This document shows, piece after piece, positions 1 to 12,849 of a stretch of 64,000 nt of DNA. Position 1 is the first letter of the stretch. Each line of letters begins with the position of its first letter. The notes under the pieces are model-generated. The model was not told where the DNA came from and did no database searches. It saw only the letters and a program-made list of their open reading frames with translations. The stretch comes from Ianthella basta (lineage: Eukaryota > Porifera > Demospongiae > Verongiida > Ianthellidae), in the NCBI GenBank assembly GCA_964019415.1, contig OZ025874.1, positions 3,268,696 through 3,332,695 on the forward strand, read 5' to 3'. Made by a program: the position numbers and the translations under genes.

Positions 1-340
1 GAAATCCCTAACTGGTGTGCTTGTCACTGTCCGCCACTGAAGGCTACACAGGAATCATTGCGGTTGGTATGTGACTTCAGTAGCCTGCATGGTATATACC
101 ACTCTATAGCTTGCTATATTGATTACCAACTGTAGGGTATGCACTAAGCAATATTGCTTTATATGATTGTCATACTTTGTCAGATGTTTTATTGAATTAA
201 CACATGTACGTCATCTTAAATCACTCTTCTGCCCCACAAATATATGTAAGTATTACCAGCCGTAATGTGGTTGACACTTTTGTTTCCCAACTAAACCAAC
301 TTGCAGGCCCAGCCCACTCACATCTGAGGGTTTGGACAAT
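1..340 (+). promoter_or_regulatory. 5' leader of receptor R1 (non-coding exon and leader intron)
   Basis: The stretch aligns by eye with DNA upstream of R3 (26431-26769) and, less closely, of R2 (12565-12849). All three share a block ending in a candidate splice donor (here GTATGTG at 67) and a polypyrimidine/AG acceptor just before the coding exon (TTGCAG ending at 306). I infer an untranslated exon ending near 66 and a leader intron 67-306. The promoter itself lies outside the window. Confidence 0.5.
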
Positions 341-3300
341 ATGAAGCCTCTCCAGGTCCACCTACTGCAGGTATGTGTACTCTGCATCTGGCTGCTCACA
401 TCCAGTACTGGAGCAGATTCCATCAACTACAGAACCATGTGGGTTAGTACAGCAGGAGTGGATAGTCCACGGTGTATACTTGATACACTAGCAAGTGGCC
501 CACTACCCCATCCACACCACACTAATGAAACATGTGGGTCACTGAACTATGCTATTACACACATGACGAATTATACTATCATTCTGATCCTGTGTGGTAC
601 TCACGAACTCAAACCACTTGATGACAGTTCACCAGACAGGAAACCACTGTCAAACATCAAGAGGTTAAGTGTAGTGGGGGAATGTCCAAGTGGATCACCA
701 CAAATTCACTGCACCAACGGAGCAAACTTGGCATTTTACAAAGTTCTGTCATTTGCGATTATGAATTTAACATTCAACAACTGTGGTGAACAGCTACAGT
801 ACAGTGATTCCCTCTCCCGTTCATCAGTGCTGTACATTCAGGACTGCAATACAGTACTGATAGCACATGTTAACATAACTATCACTGGTCCCTATGGAAG
901 AGGCATTTCTTTCATCAGGTACAATCAAACAGCTGCAGATGAACATGTAAAGGTGACATTTCATTTTGTCTCCATATACCATAATGGGTTTCATGGCAGT
1001 GGAATACACTGTGAAATTGTAACAGGTAGTATGGCAACAGGCACACCCTTGCTAGGTGCAAACCTTCAGATGATTCAGCAGAACATTGAAGTTATCAATG
1101 ATAATGCCCATTCCAATAATAGCCTTTCCATTGACTTCACTTGTATCAACGTCACTGTGATAGGAAAAGGAGAGGGTGGTAGAATTTCTCTAAACCATGT
1201 TTCAGTCAACAGAAGCACCACTAGTGGCACTGGCATCTCAATATCTCTGCTAGACAATGTAAGTAAATTTCAAGTACAGCTCATAGGCTTAGTTGTCACA
1301 GGTGTACGGAAGAAATTGCAAAACAGTAGCAAAGTTGTATTAGCTGTGCCTTCAAATTTTGATTACTTATCCAGTAACACAAAGAGTGCTGCAAACAATG
1401 CCACTGCATGTGCATATTCCGGCATCAAGATTGAACTCAGAAACAATTCAAAAGACAACCACATAATAGTTGGAGAGGTTCATGTATTGCATAGAAAGGG
1501 TGTCACTCCAGGCAGTGCATTCTCCATTGAAGTCACAGATCAATCAGAGGGAAACATGTTTTGGCTACAGGGAATCTGGTTAGCACAGTTGATGAGCTCC
1601 AGCATCTCCAATGCAGACAGAAGAGGATTACAAATAAGATTTACTGAAATGGCAAGGAGAAATGTAATACAGGTGGATCACTTATGGTCTTTATCTCATA
1701 GAGCATATTGTGGTGGTGGAGTATATGTAGAATTCATTGGGAAAACAATGGCAAATTTGGTAGAACTCAGTGTAAGCGTTTTTCAACATAACCATGCCTT
1801 CAGAGGTGGCAGTCTTGCTGCAGTGTACAAGGACTTTGCTGCACAGAATGTAATCAAGTTAGACAATGTAACTGTCAGTGGTAACTTTGCAGAACTGGGT
1901 GGTGGATTCTATCTCATCCTGCAGGATTCCTCAAGCAAGAACACCATTGTTCTCGCAGACATGAAGGTTCTCAACAACATTGCACACTGTGGAGGAGGCA
2001 TGTTCATTCACTTTCAGGAAACATCAGTAGCAGGCAAAGTTGAAATTTTTGGTGGCTATATGATGAACAATACCCTACTCCCATCAGAGAAACATGACAT
2101 GATGGGTGGAGGTATTCATGTGGAGTTCTCCACTGTCAGTGCCACTTTCAGGACAGACAACACTGTCAATATTACATCTCACGGTCTATACTTCAATACT
2201 GCAATGCATGGAATTGGCGGTGGAGTATCTGTACTGTACAAACACTCACATTACCAAGGTGACAATGGAGATGCTGTGTGGTTGGAACAATTATTTATGA
2301 TTGGCAACAGGGCTATAAGTGGAAGTGCATGTGCCTTCTAGTCACTTCCTACTCATGGGAAGAGGCTGTTCAGAGGTGTCAGAATAATTAATACTCTTGT
2401 ACTTCATACTGCTTCTGTTTCTGTGAGTTTGATCAACAAGCATCTACCACAGCTGTTTATGACTTTCGATTCCTTCATTTCTCACTTATATGATCCATCA
2501 GAGGCACTTCTACAGAAGCTGCTATCACAACCCATCAACCCTTCATTTCAGGTAAAAACCAATACAAACATGATTTCTGTAAAATCAGTACATATAGAAA
2601 TAGAAAAATTTAACATAGCATGTGAAACTACATCACAGGGAATATACTCACTAGACTCAGAAATTGTGGTGCAGGGAGATACAATGTCAATGGTGGCATT
2701 CTGTGTTGCTACCCATGGTGGTGCTATTGCTCTGCATGGAGAGAGTCGCATTACACTCAGAAGAAATGCAGGTTTAATACCCTTTAAAAACCGTGCTTTC
2801 CATCGAGGAGGGGCCATCTATGTCAGCTCTGCACCTGGCATGGTACCAGTGTCAAATTGCTTCTTCCGAGGAGAAATTGGCAGTGTGCTTGCTGTTATTG
2901 CCAACTCAGCCAATGCCGATGGACAGTCAGCTTATGTATCAGATATTAGAAACTGTCTCTACCACCAAAGCATATGGAAGTATGCTGCCAACTATGCACC
3001 GCCTTGGTTCATCCAATTAAATCGAACCATGGAATTTGAGTTGTTTACAGGATATGATATTTTTAATGAAGACAAGCCAATCACCGTGGTAATGTCTGGT
3101 CCCAGCCATGTCGCCAGTACCCTTGTCAATGCGGACAAATCATTGACCATACCCTTCATCCCTGGCAAACAGAAGAGACTTCCCTACACTCATGCATATG
3201 ATGCATTTGGCAATAATATTAGTTCAGTGTTCGCAGTACAGATTAACAAGATGGATACCTCACTACCTGTGGAAATGAATCTTTTCTCAAAGTACACTGC

Positions 3301-5221
3301 TGACTTTACAGTCATCCTCCATGGCATTCCACTGCATCATGGCATGGCCAAACATTCCTTTCCTAACATATCTTCAATAAACCAAACTCCTCAGCTGGTT
3401 CTGCAGTCAGTAGACAACATAGACCTACTCCTGGTGATGACCATTGAGCTCCAGTGTTGTCCTCCTGGATACATCTTCCGATATGGTTCAGGAGATATGG
3501 GAACATGTCACTGTGGACTGCTCAGTGTGACTGGGATAGCAAAATGTAGTAATGGTGTAGAGATTGGTGCTGTCTTGGAGAGAGACCACTGGGCTGGATA
3601 TCTATCATCCAGTGACCAACACAGCTGCGATGAACAGAAGTTCTTCACTGCACAATGTCCTCCAGGTTATTGTCAAACACAAGCAATCACACTTCCACAG
3701 AACAACTCTCAACAAGACCTCCAAGATTTGATGTGTAGTGGATCTAACAGAAATGGAACCCTCTGTGGAGATTGCCTTGAAGGGAAAGGCATTGCAGTGA
3801 ACTTCAATGGGATAAGACCAGTGTGTGTCAGTTGTGAGGAAGGGCTCAGTAAAGTGGGCATTCTTGTGTGGATCCTGAGTGAGTGGGTGCCCATGCTCGC
3901 CTTCATGTTTGTCTTGATGCTCTTCAACATAGATCTAGTGTCAGGAAAGTTCAACTCATTTCTACTGTTTGCACAACTCCTGGCCTTCTCCACCATCAGA
4001 GGTAATACTGAATTGGGACCAGTCCACAATGCATTTGTCAGGATATACCGATTTCTGTATGGCATGTGGAACCTGGACTTCTTTGGTGTGCTCCTCCCCC
4101 CGTACTGCCTTGCCCCACATGCCCATCTCACCCTACTACAGACACTCCTTCTGCACTACTCCATTGGATTGTTCCCTCTGACAGTGGCCATCACACTCAC
4201 TGTTCTGGAGAGGTCTGCAGAGAAGTGGATATGCTGTCATCGAGTGGACCAGTGCCTCAGGAGAATGCGACGGTGGAAGGCAAAGTACTCAGATGGCATG
4301 TCATATGACAGAGCACTTCCTGCCTTTGTCATTCTTGGATTCAGTCGCTTCCTGGTCAGCTCCTCTTACATTCTTGTCCACCAGAATATCAAAGGGGACG
4401 ATGGAGAGGGGAGGATGGTGGTGTGGTGGCAGGGCACTGTACCCTATGGCTCCATCCAACACATTGCCTACTTCATACCAGCCATTATCATATTGCTGGT
4501 GTTTGTACTTCTGCCCTCCTTTCTTCTCCTCACTCTTCCCATTGTGCCTCAGCTGTTTGGCAGACTCCTCATAGCTGTGCCACCATTGAGGAAGCTGCAG
4601 AGGATGCAGACATTCTGCAGCAATGTCTACACTGACAGATGGGTATACCACTTTGTCAATGTATTACAAGGTTGCTACCAAGAACGCTTCAGAAGCTTTT
4701 CTTCCCTCTACCTATTCCATCGTATCGTCCACCTGCTTGTTGCCATGTTCATACCCAGAACAGAAGATGCTCTCCGCACCCAGGTCTTCCTCACTGTGGC
4801 CTTGCTGCTACTCATTGCCACTTGCCAGCCCTACAATTCACACAGACTCAACACTTTGGATGCAGCCATCCTTGGTAACCTGGCCCTCATCCTCATCCTG
4901 AGTCTTCACATAACTGATCTCAACACACCCATTGAGACAAGACAGTTCTTTGCTTCCATCCAGATGATCCTCATCTACCTACCCCTCCTGTATCCTGGCA
5001 TTCTACTGGTAAGAAAGGTGTACCTGAAGTGCAGGCAGTTGAGATGCTGTCAGAAACAGGAAGAACAAAGGGAGGATAATGCTGAGCCACTTTTGGAAGC
5101 ACCAGCAGAGAGACTTGGGAACCTTGTTCTAATAACAGAACTGCGTGCTGGAGTGCCCGCCTCAGAGGATGATGATGATACAGTGACTCCTACTGAGACA
5201 GAGACTGAAACATACAACTAG
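341..5221 (+). pseudogene. Receptor R1: giant multi-pass membrane protein interrupted by one in-frame TAG
   Basis: ATG at 341 opens a signal peptide (MKPLQVHLLQVCVLCIWLL), followed by an ectodomain with repeated GGG/GGI turns and F-x-x-N-like motifs of the kind seen in Pmp-like parallel beta-helix proteins, a Cys-rich stalk (CCPPGYIFRYGSG ... LCGDCLEGKG), a multi-pass hydrophobic domain and the acidic tail SEDDDDTVTPTETETETY. The frame is open except for TAG at 2339-2341 (codon 667), where R2 and R3 have CAG. The downstream half (to 5221) is in the same frame and otherwise clean, so one C-to-T change separates it from a full-length gene of about 1,626 codons. As it stands it could make a secreted 666-aa ectodomain without membrane anchor. 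Recent pseudogene, segregating null allele or sequencing error are the alternatives; readthrough is not supported by the TAG-T context. Confidence 0.85.
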
Positions 5222-5712
5222 TGATTCATCATGTGGAATAATTGCTAGCATAAGTACTGTATATAGGTAGTTGACCATGCAGTTTGTTATATTAGCATCC
5301 ATACTTATTATGGTTCACTTATGAATAATTATATAATTTATGTTGTGAAAGATAGCTTATCCATGTACATAGCTCCATATAGCACTTGCATAATTATTAC
5401 AGATGCAATTCAATATCAAGAACACAATTTTTCAAGCTTGTAATGTTTAGTAGCTAGAGCAACTAATATGAACATAATTTATAGTATTATTATTGCATAA
5501 TGGATATAGGATCACATGCAGAACAAAATAGGCATTGCATCCAAATTATATTAAATTTACTTCAAAAACAATTATTGCTATTTGACTTACTGAAGTGTAA
5601 TTGCGAAATAAAAACTACACAAACAGCACACAAAACAAAATTATGTCTCAAATGTGTAAGTCAACACAACACTGCCACAGTTCAGTTCGGTTGTTGGACA
5701 TTGACAGTGCAG
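5222..5712. other. 3' flank of R1
   Basis: AT-rich DNA that is nearly identical to 17716-18400 downstream of R2 and recognisably similar to 31642-32274 downstream of R3. The R2 copy carries an extra 235-bp insertion (17993-18227). No gene seen; it should include the 3' UTR of R1. Confidence 0.6.
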
Positions 5713-5806
5713 TCACTTTGCTTTCCTCTTTGAGCTCTTCTTGCAACAATCTGGACAGAACCAGGGAACATCGTCAGGAGGAGGCTTTTCTAGTCCAACA
5801 CACACC
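5713..5806 (-). pseudogene. Orphan copy of TAF3 exon 8 (C-terminal half of PHD finger)
   Basis: Read on the minus strand, a CTGCAG acceptor precedes an open exon encoding VCVGLEKPPPDDVPWFCPDC followed by a lysine-rich tail and TGA. It is almost the same as the true last TAF3 exon at 32275-32368. The zinc-binding CPDC pair and the acceptor are intact. It lies tail-to-tail with R1 just as the real exon does with R3, so it was copied along with the receptor gene. No other TAF3 exons except a truncated exon 7 (6136-6199) are nearby. Confidence 0.85.
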
Positions 5807-6135
5807 CTGCAGGTGGGAGGGGACACATCAGGCGTTGTATGTGTAATGAGGATATAATACGTGTAGCTATGGCATGTGTGTGTTGTGTGTATGGTGTGTA
5901 CTGTAAGTGTGCTTGTATGCCTGTATGTTATAATACACGTGTGTGTGTGCACGTGTGTTTGTGCAGACACACGTGTGCGACTGCACATGCTGATTGCTGT
6001 ATGACCATGGGTATGGGCACATGGGTGTGCATATTCTCATAGTGGGTGGATGGGTGGGTGTCCTTTTGTTCCTTGTATGTGAGGTGGTGTGTCTGCAGAG
6101 CATGTGCTACAAAGGTATCACAGGACTACACTTAC

Positions 6136-6199
6136 CAGTGGAACCACCTGTCATCACAGCGGTCACATGCCACCATTGGTCGGCCATCATCTGGCGGAT
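6136..6199 (-). pseudogene. Truncated orphan copy of TAF3 exon 7
   Basis: Minus-strand homology to the 3' half of TAF3 exon 7 (VACDRC ... WFHW) with its GTAAGT donor kept. Similarity stops abruptly near 6199, so the first zinc-ligand pair (CPVC) is lost. A TG-rich tract between it and the exon 8 copy corresponds to TAF3 intron 7. Confidence 0.8.
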
Positions 6200-6291
6200 T
6201 CTAATAATAATAATTCTAATACCCATGTAATAATATAAAATATAATTGTAATTGGCTTAAAACCAGTAACTATCAGTATGTTTTAGCATGT

Positions 6292-8586
6292 ATGCAAGTC
6301 AAAGCACACCTGCAGTGAATGCTGCTATGATGGTGCTAACATTGACACATTGTCTCCCTGCCCCCTAACTGATCCACCTTGCAACACCTATGTACAATTA
6401 TGCAATTTCACTTGTCACCTGTACATACATGAAGGCGTACGAACAATATAATTACTCATTCATGTACATTCATGTAAGTATACACACAAATGAATGCACA
6501 TGAACAGTTAATGTCTACCTCTCCTGCTCAAATCTAGGGGACCCCTTAGCTGCACGAATGTATTGTAGGCTAGGGTTCCCCAACCAGCTACCTACCAAAT
6601 TGTCTACCTAGCCCTATATTTAGAAGAAGCATGGTACCAGATTGGAACCTTGCCTTTTGTTAAAGGTGTGATATCCAGATGTGGCCTTTGACCTTTGACC
6701 TTTGACCTCTGCGCTCTGCGTAGTGATTAATATAACTTAGAAGCCACACCTGGAAGAGACCCACCACCCTTTCACGCTTTGTGAGAAAGCAGAGACAACC
6801 ATAAAATAAAGCATGTGAGCTGGGTCATAGATGAATGAGATGGGGTGAAGAGTGAGAGCATGCAAGTGAGTAAAATGATGGGTAGAAATACTGCTACCCA
6901 TACTACTATTGCAAAACGATACAAAAAAAACCCTGTCAATGTGCAGAGGGAGCACGAGGCAAGTGTTGCGCATGTGCAGAGCCCTGCGACATGGTCTGAC
7001 GTGCCTCACGTGCGCAACGCAGCTAGCCATGTTGTATATACTGACGAAGCTCCCGAGTTACGCTGTTAACTACGTTCAACCAGGGTTAAACTACATGCAA
7101 ACACACTGCAGCCATGGAACAGTGATTAGTATATGTGGCATGACCAGTGCACACATGGTTCCACTGTGTGTACAGAATCAAACTGCACACCACACAGACT
7201 GCATGTATGGGCATTCATTACAACACTATATTGTGCATGTATATTGAATAACAGAAAGTTGCACAATAGAACAAACTAGGGTTCAAGTTCATTTGTTCAG
7301 TTAATAAAGGTGATTGTACAGTTGTCTTTCATATCACCAGTGAATAGACAATAGCACAATACAATAGTTAATATATACAGTTTCAAGTTTATAGTGTCAC
7401 AATGCATGTTAATTCATTCAGTAAATATATATAGGTACATGTCAATGAATTTAAACCGACAGACAAGTCAATTAAAGTCAGACAAGTCAATTAGGTCATG
7501 TACATCTGGGACAAGCCTGGATGCAGCTGCAAATAATACTGCCGATGCTTTGCTAAAGACCATGAATAACATAAAGTATAGTAGAGACCATGAGTATTAT
7601 AGAATGTGGTGGCACATATTCAAGTCAGGTATGCTATGTACTGTACAGTATTAGCTGTATAGCATATTTAAACCTGGTCCAGGAATCGCATAGATAACAT
7701 TATGTCTATATACAGAGGTCACCTGATAGGTCAACAAGCATAGCAATCTGGTATATTGTACACAATGGAGATGCTAGCAACTAGCTCCTTCAGCCCAGTG
7801 CATACACATGTCCCCCAAATACCAAGGACAAGTTTATCTCACTGGTGGATGCAACAACAGCTGTAATACCTTGGAACTGACAGTCACAATACCTTACATA
7901 TGCATGATAAGGAACAGGGTGGCATGAGCAATTATCATGCTTGCACATGCACTGGCCATGGTTGTATACTCAACTGCTATTAGCCATATCATATTAACTT
8001 CCACATAATTATATTGCTCATTTGTGTCACTGAGAGTCTTATCACCTGCGCTGTGTGTGAATAAAACGTATACTGTACAAGTGACTCAACTATTGGTACA
8101 TACAGATTCTAATTATTATCCAAGTAATTGGCCATGGCTTGAAACCAGTAACTAGCATCATGTTTTAGCCTGCAGCTGCCCCATGTATGCAAAAATATAT
8201 AATTACTATACTGTATACCGTATACGCTTTAACATTCATGTGGTTAAACGTTCGTGGATTTTGCTATGATATGTATGTATACACGGCTTTTGTGAGATGG
8301 GGTCACATACTGTACACAATCATAGATTATTATATTGTAATTGGTATTTGTATACAAATCAAGTATACCTGCTGTTAATGCTGCAGTAGAGGTGGTGTTT
8401 GGCACATTGCCTCTCCTCCTCTCTACCTGATCCACCCTTGCAATGCAACAACCGTGCAAGTGTCACCTGACAGGCTATGCATGAAGGTGTACTACAATAA
8501 TTATGTGTTCATTTGCATTGGTATGAGAACACACATTATGAATGTACACATGCACACAGGTATACACTACAGCCAACAGAGTACAG
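6292..8586. repeat. Duplicated non-coding block, copy 1
   Basis: Closely matches 18993-21069 downstream of R2 over its whole length, apart from a deletion of about 200 bp in the latter near 19890. It contains recurring submotifs found many times in 6-25 kb, such as CTGATCCACCCTTGCAA and TTAATAAAGGTGATTGTAC. The submotifs recur within the block, so it is itself built of older tandem units. No coding capacity recognised; the short reading frames here are not conserved between the copies. Confidence 0.75.
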
Positions 8587-9910
8587 CATGGCCGGCGCCA
8601 GTAGTCCGGCAGGTCCGGCATTTGCCGGACCACTTTTCAGGCTAAACTCCAAAAAAGTTAAACTGAAATAACTAGCAAGTACACAAAATGTGAATTGTGT
8701 GAATTGCCTGAATGAGCTTACCTGATTTTTTAATAACTAGAAGCATTGAAGGTACATATTTTACTTCTAAGTAATTTGAATGTCCATTTTCAAGGGGAAA
8801 CATAACCAATTACCGACGAGGTGTCCAAAAGCGCCATCTTATGAGCCAGCCATGTGATATAAGATTGCGCAACCACCCTCGTGATACAGGCCTCAAGGTT
8901 TAATTGTTTCCGGCTTTGTTCGTTCGGTTTGTTCAGCGCTGGAGTCAACCTCGGCGTCGCAGATGGCATTGCCACCTTCTCCTCACCAACCGAAACACTT
9001 TGTCTTCCCCAAGAGATCTTTTGGGAAGAAATCAATCGAAGAGCGTACTTTCCGAGCTGCATGGTTCGACAAATGGTCATGGCTACATTACAACGAAACA
9101 GACGACTATGTCTTGTGCCACGTCTGTGCTACAGCTTTCCAGGAGGGAAAGTTGAAGGAATCAGCTGCCGACGCTTTTGTTTCTAAGGGATTTACAAACT
9201 GGAAAGATGCTACTGTTGCATTTCAACGCCACCAGCAGACGAAATGTCACAAGGACGCGGTTGACATAGTTGTCACTATCCCCTCAACAACAAAAGATGT
9301 TGGAGAGCTCTTGTCTAGAGAGCACGCAAAAGAGAAGGAGATTAATAGAAGAATGTTTGTGAAAATTGTTACATCAATCAAGTATTTGGCCAGGCAGGGG
9401 ATTAGCTTGCGGGGTGATGGAGATGAAGAAGATGGCAACTTCATGCAACTGCTGAGACTTAGAGCAGATGATGACCCTGACCTTGTTGCATGGCTTCAGT
9501 GGAAACAGAATAAGTACACGTCTCATGAAATTCAAAATGAAATTTTGAAAACCATGGCCATATCTGTCTTGAGGAACATTGCCAGTTGTCTTCAAAGCTC
9601 ACCCTTCCTCACTTTGATGATGGATGAGACAACTGATGTGCCAAGTTCGGCTGAACAACCTTTTGCTGTTGCATGTCCATAAGAACTGTACTGACTCCCT
9701 AGATGCACACATAGTTGGCAATGATTTTGTTGAAGGGTCAGAACACAGACTACGAGTCTTTGGAAAGTTCTAATTATTATTTCAGTACTGTAATATTTTA
9801 TATACAGACTCAATACATTACTCTGAGAGTAATGTATTGATTATATTTATTGACTTGCAAGTTTTCATCCATTTTTGCCGGACCACCCGGAAACTGCTTG
9901 CTCCGGGCCT
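8587..9910 (+). mobile_element. Internally deleted hAT-type DNA transposon
   Basis: A 1,324-bp segment interrupts a duplicated block exactly where the paralogous block (about 21069) is continuous. GTACAG flanks it on both sides (8581-8586 and 9911-9916) and occurs once (GAGTACAGTATG) at the empty site. The ends are imperfect inverted repeats rich in CCGG: left GGCCGGCGCCAGTAG and TTGCCGGACC, right the complement of GGTCCGGCAAAAATGG and GGCCCGGAGCAAGCAG. It carries the N-terminal part of a hAT/ZMYM1-like transposase. At 9805-9836 there is a short perfect hairpin near the right end. Clear six-base duplication only; a full 8-bp hAT duplication would need two mismatches. Confidence 0.8.
8963..9682 (+). 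pseudogene. Truncated hAT/ZMYM1-like transposase
   Basis: 239-aa reading frame. An early segment has a TTF/BED-like zinc-finger pattern (C-H-V-C about 50 residues in, then H-x5-C-H). This is followed by the helical region typical of this transposase group and the motif LMMDETTD, which in hAT transposases holds the first catalytic Asp. Family members run to roughly 600-800 aa; here the frame ends shortly after that motif and the remaining catalytic domain is missing before the right inverted repeat, so the element cannot move by itself. Confidence 0.8.
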
Positions 9911-12296
9911 GTACAGTATGTATATAAAATGAACAGTGCACGGCTCCACAGTGCTGTGTATATATAAAATAGAATCAAAACTGCACACATGCACAACACA
10001 TGCACAACTATTGACTCCATGTATTCAATATACATTGTGTGTCCAACACTATTGCACAAGCCATTGAATAACAGAAAGGTGCACTATTGAATGAACTAAG
10101 GTTCAATTTTGTTATGAAGACCTTCTATTGTGTCATCAATAAAGGTGATTGTACAGTTGTTGTGCATGTGTGTGCGTGTGTGAGTGTGTGTGTATGTGCG
10201 TGTGTGTGTATGTGCATGTGTGTGTGCATGTGTGCATGCGCATGTCGCTGCGCATATTTTTTGTAGTGGGTGGATGGATGGGTGTGCTTTGTTCCTTGTA
10301 TGTGAGGTGATGTGAAGTGGTGTGTCTGCAGAGCATGTGTTACAAAGATATCACAGCAATACACTTACCAGTGGAACCACCTGTCATCACAGTGGTCACA
10401 TGCCACCATTGGTCGGCCATCATCTGGCTGATTGCACACAGGACAGTAGTACACCAGAGGGACATCAGTGGATTGAGAAACAGGCAGCTGCAGGGAATGT
10501 TGCATCTATATCATTGGGGTGGATGGAGGCAACAGCATTGCATCACCATCAATCCAACATTGCCTTAGCATACAAGCCACACCATGCATACTAGGCTGCT
10601 TGGAGGTGATTGATGACTCCTTAGATAGACTCATGTACTGCAATTAACTCATTCAAAGCTGAAAGTCTAAAGATCTATAGGTAGTTACAAGATGCAGACC
10701 TGTCAGTCTGTACTCATGCAGAACCTGACAGGTCAACAAGTGTAGCAATCTGGTACATGTCAGTGTATATTCATGATGGAGATGCTAGCAGCTCCCAAAC
10801 ACCCAAAACACGTTTGCCCCACTAGTGGATTCAACAATAACTGCAATACCTTAGAATCCTGCATGATAAAGAACAGGGTGGCATGAGCAATTAGACTGCA
10901 CATTCACTGGCTGTACATTTACCCACAATTAGCTACAGTAATAGCCTCCATGTTATGTGTTCATGTGAGTAGAACTTTATCGCCTGTATTGTGCATGAAA
11001 TAGCTGTACATTGTACAAGTGGTTGAACTATTAGTACATCCGGATTCTAATAGCCATGTAATAAGTTTGGAACCAGTATGCATTATAAAATGTTCATACT
11101 GCACATACATACATGCTATACATGTGTAATGTGGGGTCACAACCACATAGGCATTAGTGCATGTATGCAAACCAAAGCACACCTGCAGTGACTACTGCAA
11201 TAGATGGTGCTAACATTGACACATTGCCTCCTGTCCTCCCTAATATAACTGATCCAACCTTACAACATCTACGTATAATTATGCCATTTCACTTGTCACG
11301 TACGTACATACATGAAGGCGTATGTACAATACAATTATTCATTCATGTATATTCATGTGCATTGCCACTCTTCCTCTCTAACTAACATGGCTAACTGATC
11401 CACCCTTGTAAGAACAACGTATAATTATGCAATTTCACTTGTGCACCTGTACATACGTGAAGGAGTACTTATACAATATAGTTATATGCATTCATGTGCA
11501 TTCATGTGAGTATGCACACAAATGAATGCACATGATCAGGAAAACACTGCAGCCATGAAACAGAGATTAGAATGTGGCATGATCAGTGCACACATGGTTA
11601 CACTGTGTGTACAGAATCAAACTGCACACCACACAGACTGCATGTATGGGCATTCATTACAACACAATATTGTGCATGTATATTGAATAACAGAAAGTTG
11701 CACAATAGAATGAACTAGGGTTCAAGTTCATTTTGGAGACCTTTCTATTGTGCAGTTAATAAAGGTGATTGTACTGTTGTCTTTCATATATCACATGTGA
11801 ATAGACAATAGCGGCACAATACTATAGTTTTACAGTTTCAAGTTTACAACGTCATGCACAGTGCATTATTGTTCATTCAATGATGTAATGTGTACATGTC
11901 AATGAATTTGAACCAACAGACAAGTCAATCAGGTCAAGTACGCCTGCATGTGACAAACACGGATGCAGCTGCAAATGTGGCCTATTACGCATAGATGCTT
12001 TGCTGAAGACAATGAAGTAAAGTAGAGACCATGAATATTAGAGTATGTGGTGACTCATATCCAACGAAATACTGCCTATCTTATTAATTAATTGCAGCAT
12101 ACAAGTCAGTTATTTGTGCTTCTACTGCCTGCATTTTAATTAATTATTTGTCATCCCCTGACCGCTGACATTCTACGCACTATACAGTACAGCATATTTA
12201 AACATGGTCCAGGAATTGCATAGTTAACAGCATTACATACGTCACTATAATAATAATACTAATTTCCTGTGCATATATAACCAGCTGCATGTTACC

Positions 12297-12299
<3 letters not shown>
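9911..12299. repeat. Duplicated non-coding block, copy 1 continued
   Basis: Continues the duplicated block after the transposon and matches 21070-22450 and then 23840-24740 downstream of R2. It includes a degenerate TG-rich tract (about 10155-10245), an orphan TAF3 exon 7 (10369-10487) and internal tandem copies of a module with CTGATCCACCCTTG (about 11175-11350 and 11365-11530). No gene other than the orphan exon recognised. Confidence 0.7.
10369..10487 (-). pseudogene. Orphan full-length copy of TAF3 exon 7 (PHD finger N-half)
   Basis: Minus strand: CTGCAG acceptor, open exon LPVSQSTDVPLVYYCPVC through WFHW, and GTAAGT donor, with the same entry phase 0 and exit phase 2 as the real exon 7. 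One change alters the second zinc knuckle from CDRC to CDHC. No exon 8 copy accompanies it. Splice sites and frame are preserved, so it could still act as a cassette exon, but a relic is the simpler reading. Confidence 0.8.

Positions 12300-12336
<37 letters not shown>
12300..12336. repeat. (AT)n microsatellite
   Basis: About 37 bp of uninterrupted AT dinucleotide between the duplicated block and the R2 promoter region. Confidence 0.95.
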
Positions 12337-12339
<3 letters not shown>

Positions 12340-12491
12340 TAATATAATATACACTTTGTACAAACTACCATATTATATAGGAAGTGCTGTAATTCAGTAG
12401 CAACAATGAAAATTCATAGCTATTCAGCCATTTGACAAGGTCATAATCAATGTTTGCCCTAGATAAAATACCATATTTGCAACTTGCATTG

Positions 12492-12816
12492 TATAAAACC
12501 CATGCACTGTAATGCAGTGGATAAGGTAGACAGCATAAGTGTGCTGATAAGGCAAACAGTGGCTACTTTGCTAAACCCTAACTGGTGTGATTTTAGATTC
12601 TGGCAGGCACTGAAGGTTACTCCGGAATCCTCAGAGTTGGTAGGTCTGCATTGTATCACTCTAGCAATTGATTATAAGAGTTCTTTTACTCTTGCAATTG
12701 CCTATAATAATGGCTGTCATATATACCTTGTTAGATGTACTATTTATAATAAACTGGATTGAATATAACTAATTAACTTGCTGTTATGTGACACTTTGCC
12801 CCAATTAAACCAACAG
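12492..12816 (+). promoter_or_regulatory. Putative TATA box, leader exon and leader intron of R2
   Basis: TATAAAA at 12492-12498 sits in a module (ACTTGCATTGTATAAAACC) also found twice upstream of R3 (26189 and 26355). About 140 bp further on, a block shared with R1 and R3 ends in a candidate donor GTAGGT at 12640, and an acceptor CCAACAG ends at 12816. I infer transcription starting downstream of the TATA-like box and one leader intron. Confidence 0.45.
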
Positions 12817-12849
12817 GCCCACCTACATCTGATCGAGGGTTTGAGCACA

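Noticed and set aside
371-405. Possible 35-nt intron (GTATGTG ... CATCCAG) inside the receptor signal-peptide region
   Set aside because: Too short for splicing, and read through it gives the hydrophobic core of a good signal peptide conserved in R1, R2 and R3.
2339-2345. Programmed stop-codon readthrough in R1
   Set aside because: TAG-T context lacks known readthrough signals, and both intact paralogues have CAG.
8881-9155. Two overlapping frames upstream of and within the hAT transposase
   Set aside because: Other-frame shadows of the transposase frame starting at 8963.
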